NCBI GenBank assembly: GCA_029865675.1
Contig: JARXAU010000079.1
Coordinates: 1 to 32,765, forward strand
From: Rhodoferax sp.
GTDB taxonomy: Bacteria > Pseudomonadota > Gammaproteobacteria > Burkholderiales > Burkholderiaceae_C
Reading direction: 5' to 3'
Length of the DNA stretch: 32,765 nucleotides
Position numbers and translations under genes: made by a program. The notes under the pieces were generated by a model, which was given only the letters and a program-made list of their open reading frames with translations, made no database searches and had not been told where the DNA came from. Shown here piece by piece: positions 22,451 through 31,726 of the stretch (position 1 is the stretch's first letter; the number at the start of each line of letters is the position of its first letter).

Positions 22451-25393
22451 ATGCAAACCCTTACTACCCTTTCCCCTGCCGGAGCTGTGGCCATGCCCTT
22501 AGGAGCCCATGTTTCTGAGTCGGGCAGCGTTAGTGCTTTGGCCAGCTACCAGATTATTCGGCGCAACGGTGCGGTGGTGCCCTTCGAGCCTAACAAGATC
22601 GCTGTCGCCATCATGAAGGCCTCATTGGCGGTTCACGGAACCCAGGGCGCTGCCTCTGCCAGTGTCCGGGAAAATGTCGAGGCCCTCACCCAGCAGGTGA
22701 TGCGCGCACTCATGCGCTCGCGACCAGGCGGCGGCACCTTCCACATCGAAGACGTACAAGACCAGGTCGAACTCGGCTTGATGCGCGCAGGCAACCATGA
22801 AGTGGCGCGGGCTTATGTGCTGTACCGCGAGCGCCGAACCCAAGAACGCGCAAAACAGCTTGCCGACATGACGCCCGTTGCTCCGACTATCCATGTGCTG
22901 GACCGCGGTCAGCGCGTGGCGCTGGACATGAACGCGATGACGCAGCGCATCGAAACAGCGTGTTCCGGTTTGGGGGCAGACGTTCAAGCCGAACCCATCA
23001 TCGCCGAAACCATGCGCAATTTGTACGACGGTGTGCCCATGGACGAAGTGTTCAAAGCCTCGATCCTGGCGGCGCGCACATTGATTGAGAAAGATCCGGA
23101 CTACACCTACGCCACCGCACGCCTGTTGTTCCACACGATCTCTCGTGAAGTCTTGGGCCGCGATGTTGTCAGCGCTGACATGCAGGCAGCTTATGCAGAC
23201 TATTTTCCTGACTGTATTAAAAAGGCCGTGCGTTACGAGTTGCTCGACGAAAAGATGTTGCAGTTTGACCTGGTGCGTTTGGGAGCAGCGCTCAAGGCCG
23301 AGCGGGACTTGCAGTTTGATTACCTGGGTTTGCAAACTCTGTATGACCGCTATTTCCTGCACCATGCCAAAGCACGCATTGAGCTGCCGCAAGTCTTTTT
23401 CATGCGCGTTGCCATGGGCTTGTCGCTCAATGAGACCGACCGGGAAGCCCGCGCCATCGAGTTCTATGAAGTGCTGTCGTCCTTTGACTTCATGTCGAGC
23501 ACGCCCACGCTTTTCAACAGCGGCGGTCTGCGTTCCCAGCTGTCGAGCTGCTACTTGACCACGGTGCCCGACGATCTGGACGGCATTTACGAGTCCATCA
23601 AAGAAAACGCCTTGCTGTCCAAGTTTGCCGGTGGCCTGGGCAACGATTGGACGCGTGTGCGCGCTCTGGGTTCGCGCATCAAGGGCACCAACGGCGAGTC
23701 GCAAGGCGTCGTGCCCTTCCTCAAAGTGGTTAACGACACGGCAGTAGCGGTCAACCAGGGCGGCAAGCGCAAGGGCGCGGTGTGCACTTACCTGGAAACC
23801 TGGCACCTGGACATCGAAGAGTTTCTGGAGCTGCGCAAAAACACCGGCGACGACCGCCGCCGCACTCACGACATGAACACGGCCAATTGGGTTCCAGATC
23901 TGTTCATGCGCCGCGTGATGGAAAAAGGCCAGTGGACACTGTTTTCGCCGTCCAATGTGCCGGATTTGCACGACAAGTTTGGTGCTGATTTCGAGAAGGC
24001 TTATGTGGCTTACGAGTTGCAAGCGGCCCAGGGCCTCATCAAACCCTCGCGCGTGGTAGAGGCGGCCGACCTGTGGCGCAAGATGCTCACCATGCTGTTT
24101 GAGACCGGCCACCCTTGGATCACCTTCAAGGACGCCTGCAATGTGCGCTCGCCCCAGCAACACGCCGGTGTGGTGCACTCCAGTAACTTGTGTACCGAGA
24201 TTACGCTCAACACTTCGGACACCGAGACCGCAGTGTGCAACCTGGGCTCGGTTAACTTGCTGCAGCACTTGAAAGACGGCGAGAACGGCAAGGTGCTGGA
24301 TCACGACAAGCTCAAGCGCACCATCACCACGGCCATGCGCATGCTCGATAACGTCATCGAAATCAATTACTACGCGGTCAAGAAGGCGCGCGATTCGAAC
24401 GTGCGCCACCGCCCGGTGGGCCTTGGCATCATGGCGTTCCAAGACAGCTTGTACGAGCTGCGCATTCCCTACGCCAGCGAAGCCGCTGTGGCTTTTGCCG
24501 ACACGTCCATGGAAGCCGTGAGCTACTACGCCTACTGGGCGTCTACCGACTTGGCGCGTGAGCGCGGTTGCTATTCCAGCTTCAAAGGCTCTTTGTGGGA
24601 CCAGGGCATATTGCCCTTTGACACGCTGGACCTGCTGGCCAAGGCCCGCGGCGGCTATGTGGAAGTGGACCGCTCCAGCACCATGGACTGGGACGCGCTG
24701 CGCCGCAAGATTGCCAAAGACGGCATGCGCAATTCCAACTGCGTGGCCATCGCCCCCACCGCGACCATCTCCAACATCATTGGCGTGGACGCGTCGATCG
24801 AGCCTTGCTTTGGCAACCTGTCGGTCAAGTCCAAGTAGTCGGGCGAGTTCACGGTCATCAACAGCTACCTGGTGCGCGACCTCAAGCGCGTTGGGCTGTG
24901 GGACGACGTGATGGTGATGGATCTGAAGCATTTCGATGGCTCGCTCAGCCCCATGGACCGCGTTCCAAACGAAATCAAACAGCTCTACGCCACCGCGTTT
25001 GAGGTGGAAACCCGCTGGCTGGTCGAAGCTGCAGCGCGCCGCCAAAAGTGGATCGACCAAGCGCAATCGCTGAATATTTATATGGCCGGCGCCTCGGGCA
25101 AAAAACTCGACGACACCTACAAGCTTGCTTGGGTGCGCGGTCTGAAAACCACCTACTACCTGCGCACCATGTCGGCCACCCATGCAGAGAAGTCCACGGT
25201 GAGTTCGGGGCGCATGAACTCGGTGTCGTCCGAGTCCGGCGTTGTCCTCGCTGGCGTCTCTGGCGCGCGATCCGTGTCATTGCTAGAAGCCGCGGCTGCA
25301 GCAGCCCAAGATCAAATGACAGCCAGCGCAACGGCCGCCACCGACATCAAATTTTGCGGAGTGGACGACCCCACTTGCGAGTCCTGCCAATAA
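22451..25393 (+). pseudogene. nrdA: Ribonucleotide reductase alpha subunit NrdA, interrupted by an in-frame TAG
   Basis: Class Ia-type RNR large subunit, reducing ribonucleotides to deoxyribonucleotides with NrdB. The full frame is 980 codons. One ATP-cone (34-124, YQIIRRNGAVVPFEPNKI) and a second cone-like region (148-213) precede the catalytic barrel. Active-site residues are present: Cys367 (SQLSSCYLTT), Asn579-Cys581-Glu583 (NLCTE) and Cys596 (AVCNLGSVNL). A TAG at 24836-24838 (codon 796) interrupts the conserved VKSxxSGEFT stretch (here VKSK*SGEFT). The same frame then continues uninterrupted through the Tyr-Tyr radical-transfer pair (LKTTYYLRT, codons 902-903) to a terminal CESCQ. Only the 795-residue N-terminal product would form without readthrough. 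ATG 22451 has an AAAGGA ribosome site. Sequencing error, suppression or true mutation are all possible. Confidence 0.9.
24836..24838 (+). other. In-frame amber codon within nrdA
   Basis: The sequence is GTC AAG TCC AAG TAG TCG GGC GAG. Homologs, as I recall, read VKSNLSGEF, so the codon before the stop (AAG for an expected Asn) is also atypical. Coding sense resumes in the same frame immediately after, without any frameshift. No ribosome site or plausible independent start follows closely. Confidence 0.9.
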
Positions 25394-25401
25394 GTTTGTC
25401 A

Positions 25402-25429
25402 GTGTGGCATTCGGTGACGAATGCCACAC
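25402..25429 (+). repeat. Strong hairpin between nrdA and nrdB
   Basis: GTGTGGCATTCG and CGAATGCCACAC form a perfect 12-bp stem with a GTGA tetraloop, starting 8 bp after the nrdA TAA. The following sequence (CATTTAAATC) has no T tract. It probably shapes nrdA/nrdB mRNA processing or relative expression instead of terminating fully. No separate nrdB promoter is obvious. Confidence 0.7.
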
Positions 25430-25508
25430 CATTTAAATCAGCCGAGTAGTGCGCCAGCGCTTTGCAATTGGCGTTGCTACTCCCATAATCGAACCATTGG
25501 AAAAATCT

Positions 25509-26681
25509 ATGCTTACCTGGGAAGAAGAGATCAAACCCGCATCGCAAAACAACTTTGCCTTGCCACCACAGCCACTCGCGTCAGCGGTGCTCGCGCCGAT
25601 GTTTGGCGGTCCATTGCCTGTGCTGCATGCGCCACACGAAGTGGTTGCGCCCGCTGTTGCGACGCGGCGGGTCAAAGCCTCGGACAAACGCATCATCAAT
25701 GGTCAAACCGACGTTAACCAGTTGGTGCCTTTCAAATACAAATGGGCTTGGGAAAAATACCTCGCCACATGCGCCAACCACTGGATGCCGCAAGAGGTCA
25801 ACATGACGCGCGATATCGCGCTCTGGAAAGACCCCAACGGCCTGACCGATGACGAGCGCCGCATCATTAAACGTAATTTAGGTTTTTTTGTGACTGCGGA
25901 TTCGCTGGCGGCTAACAACATTGTGTTGGGCACTTACCGCCACATCACGGCGCCGGAGTGCCGTCAGTTCTTGCTGCGCCAGGCCTTTGAGGAAGCAATT
26001 CACACCCACGCTTACCAGTACATCGTGGAGTCTCTTGGCTTGGACGAAAGCGAGATTTTCAGCGCCTACAACGAAGTCAAATCCATTCGCGACAAAGACG
26101 AGTTTCTGATCCCCTTCATCCAAGCGATCATGGACCCGCACTTCCACACCGGAACACCCGAAACGGATCAGACACTGCTGAAGTCTTTGATTGTGTTTGC
26201 CTGTTTGATGGAAGGCTTGTTCTTTTACGTCGGTTTCACGCAAATTCTGGCGTTGGGACGCCAAAATAAGATGACAGGTGCAGCCGAGCAGTACCAGTAC
26301 ATCTTGCGTGACGAGTCCATGCACTGCAACTTTGGCATCGACCTGATCAACCAGCTCAAGGCGGAAAACCCCCACCTGTGGACCTCCGAGTTCAAGGCCG
26401 AGATCAAGGCGTTGTTCGAAAAGGCGGTGGAACTGGAATACCGCTATGCCGAGGACACTATGCCACGTGGCGTGCTGGGCATGAACGCGTCTATGTTCAA
26501 GGGTTATCTTCGCTACATTGCCAATCGCCGGGCGACCCAAATTGGTTTGGAGCCTTTGTTTCCCCACGAGGAGAATCCTTTCCCTTGGATGAGCGAAATG
26601 ATCGACCTGAAGAAAGAGCGCAATTTCTTCGAAACCCGCGTAATCGAATACCAGTCTGGTGGAGCCTTGTCTTGGGATTAA
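25509..26681 (+). CDS. nrdB: Ribonucleotide reductase beta subunit NrdB
   Basis: A 390-residue class Ia RNR small subunit that houses the diiron/tyrosyl radical cofactor. Metal ligands are Asp131, Glu162, His165, Glu235, Glu269 and His272. The radical Tyr169 lies in EAIHTHAY; spacings 131-162-165-169 and 235-269-272 match E. coli Asp84-Glu115-His118-Tyr122 and Glu204-Glu238-His241. So it is a Tyr-radical enzyme, not a Tyr-less (NrdB-Phe) type. ATG 25509 (MLTWEEEIKP) is the family start; a GTG 20 codons upstream is unlikely. The gene is fully intact, in contrast to nrdA. The C-terminal alpha-binding tail ends GGALSWD. Confidence 0.96.
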   Translation: MLTWEEEIKPASQNNFALPPQPLASAVLAPMFGGPLPVLHAPHEVVAPAVATRRVKASDKRIINGQTDVNQLVPFKYKWAWEKYLATCANHWMPQEVNMTRDIALWKDPNGLTDDERRIIKRNLGFFVTADSLAANNIVLGTYRHITAPECRQFLLRQAFEEAIHTHAYQYIVESLGLDESEIFSAYNEVKSIRDKDEFLIPFIQAIMDPHFHTGTPETDQTLLKSLIVFACLMEGLFFYVGFTQILALGRQNKMTGAAEQYQYILRDESMHCNFGIDLINQLKAENPHLWTSEFKAEIKALFEKAVELEYRYAEDTMPRGVLGMNASMFKGYLRYIANRRATQIGLEPLFPHEENPFPWMSEMIDLKKERNFFETRVIEYQSGGALSWD

Positions 26682-26709
26682 GGTTTTTGAATCAGGATGG
26701 CCGAACAAT

Positions 26710-26746
26710 CCAAGCCTGCCACGCACTCTGTGCGGTGATGGCTTGG
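26710..26746 (+). repeat. Hairpin downstream of nrdB
   Basis: CCAAGCC pairs with GGCTTGG (7 bp), with an inner stem CGCAC/GTGCG around TCT. No T tract follows. It is a possible 3' end or mRNA stabiliser for nrdAB. Confidence 0.45.
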
Positions 26747-26847
26747 TCCCACGTTCATGTCGCTGGGAACCTGCCCAACCACATGAATCTCTTTTTGTTA
26801 TCCAATAGGCAAAAAGTGCTCTTTGCAAACTGATCAAGGAGAAAGTT

Positions 26848-27378
26848 ATGGCAACTGCAAAAAAATCGGCCGCGAAAAAGGCCACTCCCGCAACCAAAGT
26901 GATTGCTAGCAAAGCTGCCTCCGTTGCAGCACCAGCCAAGAAGGCGGTAGCAAAAAAGGCGGCTGCTCCAAAGGCGGTAGCGGCACCGGCGAAGAAAGCC
27001 CTTGCTAAAAAAGCGCCTCCTTCAAAAGCAGCGCCAGCCCAGGCTGCGGTGAAGGCTCCTGCCAAGAAGCCTGCAGCGAAAACCGCAGCGCCTGCAAAAG
27101 TGGCTGCGGTGAAGCCGGCTGTAACGGCCGCTGTACCCGCCAAAAAGTCAGCGCCTGCTAAAAAAGCGGCTGCCAAAAAAGTAGCCCCTGCGAAGGCAGC
27201 ACCCGCTAAAAAGGCTGCTGTCAAAACCGCCCCGGCGAAAAAGGTAGCTGCTAAGAAGGCCGCCCCCGCCAAGGCCGCGCCAGCGAAGAAAGTAGCTGCC
27301 AAAAAGCCCGCAGCACCAGCGCAGACAACGTTGAACCCAAAGGCTGCGTGGCCTTTTCCAAGCGCTACAAAGCCCTAA
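26848..27378 (+). CDS. Histone H1-like Ala/Lys/Pro-rich nucleoid protein
   Basis: A 176-residue low-complexity protein made almost wholly of Ala, Lys and Pro in repeats such as APAKKAVAKKAA and APAKAAPAKKVAAKK. It resembles the C-terminal arm of histone H1 and the H1-like DNA-binding proteins common in Burkholderiales. The high positive charge implies non-specific DNA (or RNA) binding and nucleoid compaction. A consensus AAGGAG ribosome site lies 7 bases before the ATG. The last residues (TTLNPKAAWPFPSATKP) break the repeat. Repeat number probably varies between strains. A terminator follows within 20 bp. Confidence 0.88.
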   Translation: MATAKKSAAKKATPATKVIASKAASVAAPAKKAVAKKAAAPKAVAAPAKKALAKKAPPSKAAPAQAAVKAPAKKPAAKTAAPAKVAAVKPAVTAAVPAKKSAPAKKAAAKKVAPAKAAPAKKAAVKTAPAKKVAAKKAAPAKAAPAKKVAAKKPAAPAQTTLNPKAAWPFPSATKP

Positions 27379-27397
27379 ACGTTTTCGCGTATGGCCC

Positions 27398-27434
27398 AAA
27401 AGCCCGGTATCTTTGAAAGGTGCCGGGCTTTTTT
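27398..27434. terminator. Bidirectional Rho-independent terminator
   Basis: AAAAGCCCGG pairs with CCGGGCTTTT around a 15-base loop and is followed by TTTTTT on the plus strand (four T on the minus strand). It ends the H1-like gene and probably also the converging DUF3426-prmA-acc unit. Confidence 0.9.
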
Positions 27435-27467
27435 GCACCTTAAATTCGCGAATTCAATTTCTAAGCT

Positions 27468-28193
27468 TCAAGGGTAAATGGCTTTTAAGCGGTAGCCTGC
27501 CACTGGGTGCGCATCGGCGGGCAAGTCGATCTCAACCCATAGAAGCACTGGCCACACGGTTTGGCTGGACAGCGTCTCAGCCTGAGCGCCCCATTCTTTC
27601 GGTTCAAATGACTTGCGAGCAACCACCTGATCTGCCGAATCTGTGAGTTCCAGTGCAAGTGATGGTGCCTGCTGGTACAACCCAGAGGTGTTTACCAGCG
27701 ATGCACTGAGTTTGAAGTGGTTCGAATCCACCGCCTCGAAGTGGGAGTCCCTGATCACAATACTTCGCACATCGCGCAAGCTGCAGGCATGGCGCACACC
27801 ACACAAAGACTGTAGCCATGACGCTGCTAATGGAAACTGGGCTGCCAAGTCGTGGCGCTGCCCTACCGCCAGCTGAACCCCAAACAAAAAAACCATCGCT
27901 GCCGATGCCAGCCATATTCCCTTAGCGCGCACTGTTCGAGGGCGGGACAAGGTGGGGCTTTCCACCTGCACCTTAAGGGCGGCGCTTGGTTCCACAGGCT
28001 CTTTGACGACTTGGGCCACTGGGTCTTCATGGCGAACGAACTGCGGGTTGGGCGTCTCAGGCAAAGCATGCGCCTGAGCGCTAAAAACCTCCCCGCACAG
28101 GCCGCAGCGTACCCAGCCTCGTGCTTCGCGAAGCTGTTCTGGCGCTACATGGAAAGCTGCCAGACACTGCGGGCACTGGGTAGTCAGACTCAT
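27468..28193 (-). CDS. Zinc-ribbon and DUF3426 domain membrane protein
   Basis: A 241-residue protein. An N-terminal zinc ribbon (Cys7, Cys10, Cys30, Cys33: TQCPQCLAAF and VRCGLCGEVF) of the MJ0042/zinc_ribbon type is followed by a linker, one transmembrane helix (about 92-110, IWLASAAMVFLFGVQLAVG) and a periplasmic DUF3426 domain ending GYRLKAIYP. The function is unknown. In Betaproteobacteria this gene regularly follows prmA, as here (43-bp gap). The ribbon would be cytoplasmic and the DUF3426 domain periplasmic. Confidence 0.9.
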   Translation of the reverse strand: MSLTTQCPQCLAAFHVAPEQLREARGWVRCGLCGEVFSAQAHALPETPNPQFVRHEDPVAQVVKEPVEPSAALKVQVESPTLSRPRTVRAKGIWLASAAMVFLFGVQLAVGQRHDLAAQFPLAASWLQSLCGVRHACSLRDVRSIVIRDSHFEAVDSNHFKLSASLVNTSGLYQQAPSLALELTDSADQVVARKSFEPKEWGAQAETLSSQTVWPVLLWVEIDLPADAHPVAGYRLKAIYP

Positions 28194-28236
28194 TGGGTCG
28201 TGCTCGGCGGGCGGCGGTACGTGGCGTTTGGCTGGC

Positions 28237-29115
28237 TTACAACACCGCAGTCATCAGTATCCAACCTTCTTGGTGGTCCGAGACGCGGAGTGCGCAATGG
28301 GGCGCGTAAGCCTGCACCAGCTCCTCAGCCTGGCGCTCCAAAATGCCCGCAAGTACCAGCTGGCCACCGCTTGCAACGTGGGCGCATAGCAAGGGCGCGA
28401 GCACTTTCAGTGGCGAGGCAAGAATGTTGGCCAATACCAAACCGTATTGACCCTGCGCGCGCTCTGGCAGGCCAGCGTCCAAGTGCGTATGGTTTGCAAG
28501 CGCGTTGCGCTCGGTGGAGTCAACCGCCGCCGGGTCAATGTCCACCGCCAAAACCTGTGCTGCAGCAAACTTCGCTGCCGCGATGGCCAAGATTCCAGAG
28601 CCGCAGCCATAGTCGAGCACGCGTTGCGGCATCGGATGGCTGGCAATCCAGCGCAAGCACATGCGGGTGGTTGGGTGGGTGCCTGTGCCAAATGCGAGTC
28701 CGGGGTCTAGCCGGATTACCGTGTGCGCGGATTCGGGTGGCGTGTGCCAAGTAGGGACGATCCAGAACGTAGGCGTGATGGCCACTGGCGCAAACTGCGA
28801 CTGTGTCAGCCGTACCCAGTCCTCGTCCGGTACCGCCACGGTGCCCAAAAGGCTGCAGTCTTCAAAAAAGTCTTGTGCCTGCAAAATCGAGCCTGCTTGA
28901 GTTGCCGCACGATCATTCGTAAACAAGGCACTTAGGCGCGATCGTTGCCAGCCGTCTTTGGGTGCTGGCATTCCAGGTTCGCCAAACAGAGCAATTTCAG
29001 CGTCGGTTTGCGCATCCGCGTCTTCTACGCTGACGCTGAGCGCGTCCAGGGCTTCGAGCGCATCACTCAAGGCTTCTACCCGGTGTTCCGGGCACATCAG
29101 GCGCAGTTCAAACAT
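28237..29115 (-). CDS. prmA: Ribosomal protein L11 methyltransferase PrmA
   Basis: A 292-residue SAM-dependent enzyme that trimethylates ribosomal protein L11. The N-terminal L11-recognition domain (MFELRLMCPEHRVEALSDAL) is followed by the class I methyltransferase core: LAFGTGTHPTTRMCLRWI, VLDYGCGSGILAIAAAKFAA (SAM motif I), VDIDPAAV, and LVLANILASPL (the NxLxxPL-like catalytic segment). ATG 29115 gives the family N terminus. The gene begins 8 bp after accC ends, so both are in one operon. Confidence 0.96.
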   Translation of the reverse strand: MFELRLMCPEHRVEALSDALEALDALSVSVEDADAQTDAEIALFGEPGMPAPKDGWQRSRLSALFTNDRAATQAGSILQAQDFFEDCSLLGTVAVPDEDWVRLTQSQFAPVAITPTFWIVPTWHTPPESAHTVIRLDPGLAFGTGTHPTTRMCLRWIASHPMPQRVLDYGCGSGILAIAAAKFAAAQVLAVDIDPAAVDSTERNALANHTHLDAGLPERAQGQYGLVLANILASPLKVLAPLLCAHVASGGQLVLAGILERQAEELVQAYAPHCALRVSDHQEGWILMTAVL

Positions 29116-29123
29116 GGCAGATT

Positions 29124-30473
29124 TCAGCGTTTGTGCTGCTCCAGCCAATGTTCTAGGTAGTGGATATTGGTGCCTCCAGCCATGAATTTGGCATCCACCA
29201 TCAGCTCGCGGTGCAGCGGGATGTTGGTCTTGATGCCTTCCACTGCGGTTTCCAACAATGCGGTGCGCATGCGCGCCAGCGCTTGTTCGCGGGTGTCACC
29301 GTGGACTATGAGTTTGCCAATCATGGAGTCGTAGTTGGGCGGCACAAAGTAATTGGTGTAGATGTGCGAGTCCACCCGCACGCCCGGTCCGCCTGGCGCG
29401 TGCCAAGTGGTGATCCGGCCTGGAGAGGGTGTGAAGTTGTAGGGATCTTCGGCATTGATGCGGCACTCAATGGCGTGTCCATGTATCGTAATTTGTCGTT
29501 GGGTGAAGGGCAGTTTTTCTCCTGCAGCCACCATGATCTGGGTCTTGACGATGTCGATACCCGTGACCAACTCGGTCACGGGATGCTCGACTTGCACCCT
29601 CGTGTTCATCTCAATAAAGTAAAACTCACCCGCCTCGTACAAAAACTCGAAGGTGCCCGCGCCCCGGTAGCCCATTTTTTTACACGCAGTCACGCAGCGC
29701 TCACCGATGCGTTCAATGAGTTTGCGATTGATGCCGGGTGCGGGCGCTTCTTCAAGAATTTTTTGGTGGCGCCGCTGCATGGAGCAGTCGCGCTCCCCCA
29801 GATACACCGCGTTTTTAAAGGTGTCTGCCAGCACCTGAATCTCGATGTGGCGCGGGTTCTGGAGGAACTTTTCCATGTATACCGAAGGGTTGCCGAAGGC
29901 TGCACCGGCTTCAGCCTTTGTCATGGTGACCGCGTTGACAAGAGCCGCCTCGGTGTGCACCACCCGCATACCGCGCCCGCCGCCGCCGCCTGCGGCTTTG
30001 ATGATGACGGGGTAGCCCACTGTTTTGGCGATGCGCCGAATTTGGACCGCATCGTCAGGCAACTCGCCCTCGGACCCCGGCACACAAGGGACGCCCGCGC
30101 GGATCATGGCTTGCTTGGCGGACACCTTATCGCCCATCAGGCGGATCGACTCTGGTGTCGGGCCAATAAACTGGAAACCGCTTTTTTCGACCCGTTCCGC
30201 AAAATCGGCGTTTTCGCTCAAAAACCCATAGCCTGGGTGAATGGCCTCCGCATCGGTGACCTCTGCCGCAGAGATGATGGCCGGCATATTGAGGTAGCTC
30301 AGGCTGGATGCGGCAGGTCCGATACACACCGCCTCTTCTGCCAAGCGCACGTACTTGGCGTCCCGGTCTGCCTCTGAGTACACCATCACCGCTTTGACAC
30401 CCAACTCGCGGCAAGCGCGTTGGATTCGCAGGGCAATTTCGCCACGGTTGGCGATCAGGATTTTTTTGAACAT
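29124..30473 (-). CDS. accC: Acetyl-CoA carboxylase biotin carboxylase subunit
   Basis: A 449-residue ATP-grasp enzyme that carboxylates biotin on AccB, the first step of fatty acid synthesis. It begins FKKILIANRGEIALRIQRAC, has the glycine-rich ATP loop AAGGGGGRGMRVV, MEKFLQNPRHIEIQVLAD, GERDCSMQRRHQKILEEAPA and the catalytic EMNTRVQVEHPVTE, and ends within GTNIHYLEHWLEQ. Length is normal. It follows accB with a 13-bp gap. Confidence 0.98.
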   Translation of the reverse strand: MFKKILIANRGEIALRIQRACRELGVKAVMVYSEADRDAKYVRLAEEAVCIGPAASSLSYLNMPAIISAAEVTDAEAIHPGYGFLSENADFAERVEKSGFQFIGPTPESIRLMGDKVSAKQAMIRAGVPCVPGSEGELPDDAVQIRRIAKTVGYPVIIKAAGGGGGRGMRVVHTEAALVNAVTMTKAEAGAAFGNPSVYMEKFLQNPRHIEIQVLADTFKNAVYLGERDCSMQRRHQKILEEAPAPGINRKLIERIGERCVTACKKMGYRGAGTFEFLYEAGEFYFIEMNTRVQVEHPVTELVTGIDIVKTQIMVAAGEKLPFTQRQITIHGHAIECRINAEDPYNFTPSPGRITTWHAPGGPGVRVDSHIYTNYFVPPNYDSMIGKLIVHGDTREQALARMRTALLETAVEGIKTNIPLHRELMVDAKFMAGGTNIHYLEHWLEQHKR

Positions 30474-30486
30474 TTCGGTGCGTGGC

Positions 30487-30942
30487 CTATTCGATGGTCA
30501 GCAACGATTGCCCGTATTCCACCGCCTGGCCGTTTTCGCACAGTATTTGGGTGACTTTGCCTGCTTTGCCGGCCTCGATTTCGTTCAGGATCTTCATGGC
30601 CTCAATGATGCAGATCGTGTCGCCCGCCTTGACCATGTCACCCACTTCAACAAACGACTTGGCACCTGGCGAAGCCGACCTGTAAAAGGTCCCGACCATA
30701 GGCGATTTGACTGCGTGCAGCGCGGGTGCCTCGGCTGCTGCGACTTCGGCGGGGAGAGCGGCCAGTGCCGATGGCACCACTGCGCTTGGCGTCATCGGCA
30801 CTGGCGCTGGTGCGTAGCCTTGGACCACGGCGTTGGAGCCTTTGACGATGCGAACCTTACCCTCTGCCTCAGTAATCTCCAGCTCCGAGACATTGGAGTC
30901 CGAAACCAGATCGATCAGAGTTTTGAGTTTTCGTAAGTCCAT
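30487..30942 (-). CDS. accB: Acetyl-CoA carboxylase biotin carboxyl carrier protein
   Basis: A 151-residue BCCP. The N-terminal dimer segment (MDLRKLKTLIDLVSDSNVSE) is followed by a Pro/Ala linker (about 40-75) and the biotinyl domain with the protruding-thumb region (SPMVGTFYRSASPGAKSFVEVG). The biotin attachment Lys117 lies in EAMKILNEIEA. Most homologs have EAMKMMN or EAMKLMN, so Ile after the Lys is a mild variant. It heads the accB-accC-prmA-DUF3426 unit; the promoter should lie in the AT-rich 166-bp gap upstream (30943-31108), but I cannot pick it with confidence. Confidence 0.96.
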   Translation of the reverse strand: MDLRKLKTLIDLVSDSNVSELEITEAEGKVRIVKGSNAVVQGYAPAPVPMTPSAVVPSALAALPAEVAAAEAPALHAVKSPMVGTFYRSASPGAKSFVEVGDMVKAGDTICIIEAMKILNEIEAGKAGKVTQILCENGQAVEYGQSLLTIE

Positions 30943-31108
30943 GGGGTCTCCCTCAGTGTGTGTCCACCTGCTGGCGAACCTGTCTTAAAAAATACTCAAC
31001 AATTTGCAATTTGTGCTAAATGTCAGCAAAATTCGACAAATTAGTTGAAAAACGCGAATTCTTCTGGTTTTCGCGCCGGGCGGGTAAAGCGTTTACGCTT
31101 CAGTCAGA

Positions 31109-31726
31109 CTATTTTAGACCACGCAACAAGGCCAAATCGTTGGCGTCGAGCTGCCCCATTTTTCTCTGAATGATGCCGCCCTTCGCATTGAGGGTCACAG
31201 AAAAAGGTAGCCCTCCCGAAAGGTTCCCCAAGGCTTTGCTCAGTTCCGTGCCGCCAAAACCCGCCATAGCGACGGGGAATGCCAATGGATTGCGGGCCAG
31301 AAATGACAGCACCAAAGCGGGCTTGTCCACCGCCAAACCCAGCACTTGCCAGCCGTTAGCTTGATTTTGTTGAAAAAAGGCATTAATTAGCGGGAGTTCT
31401 TCCACGCATGGCGGGCACCATGTCGCCCAGAAATTAATCAGCAGTGGACGCCCTTGGAGTGATTGCATTGATAGCGCCCCGCCCGACGGTGTGCGCCACT
31501 TCAGATCCCAAAAGTCGGGAACGGCAGCGGTAACTGCGGGCGCTTCAGGTGGCATATTGCGCATCCAGGACGCGGTCATGCCTGCGCCCACCGCCGTGAT
31601 GGCAGCTCCCACCAGAATCGCTCGACGTGGTAAGCGCGCCAATGCCGCTTGTACCTCGCTGGTGTGGGCGCTCGGTTCGCCGGGCGGATGTTTAAACGCG
31701 GACTCAGGATCAAAGTGCTGGTTCAT
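31109..31726 (-). CDS. TlpA-like thioredoxin-fold protein
   Basis: A 205-residue membrane-anchored redoxin. A cytoplasmic N terminus and one transmembrane helix (about 35-52, RAILVGAAITAVGAGMTASW) precede a TlpA/ResA-type thioredoxin domain with WCPPC (Cys104, Cys107) in INFWATWCPPCVEELP, and a cis-Pro loop near GGLPFSVTLN. Such proteins reduce periplasmic disulfides, often for cytochrome c or copper-site assembly. The partner is unknown here. Its ATG overlaps the TGA of the upstream gene (ATGA). Confidence 0.93.
   Translation of the reverse strand: MNQHFDPESAFKHPPGEPSAHTSEVQAALARLPRRAILVGAAITAVGAGMTASWMRNMPPEAPAVTAAVPDFWDLKWRTPSGGALSMQSLQGRPLLINFWATWCPPCVEELPLINAFFQQNQANGWQVLGLAVDKPALVLSFLARNPLAFPVAMAGFGGTELSKALGNLSGGLPFSVTLNAKGGIIQRKMGQLDANDLALLRGLK

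Noticed and set aside
24836..24838. TAG as pyrrolysine or another recoded residue
   Set aside because: Pyrrolysine is not known from this bacterial group, the site is not an active-site position, and no recoding hairpin is evident just downstream.
22622..25183. Very long open frame antisense to nrdA (about 850 codons), which also crosses the amber position
   Set aside because: It mirrors GC-rich codon use of nrdA; the product is His/Val/Gly-rich nonsense with no family motifs and no ribosome site.
24872..25393. Independent gene for the C-terminal part of NrdA
   Set aside because: The GTG at 24872 and later ATGs have no ribosome site, and the segment is simply the continuation of the nrdA frame.
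25878..27302. Antisense frame of about 470 codons over nrdB and the H1-like gene
   Set aside because: Its Ala/Phe/Gly-rich repeats are just the complement of the Ala/Lys repeats.
26848..27378. Ala/Lys repeats as a DNA repeat array or CRISPR
   Set aside because: The repeat is at the protein level with varying codons, in one open frame with a good ribosome site and terminator.
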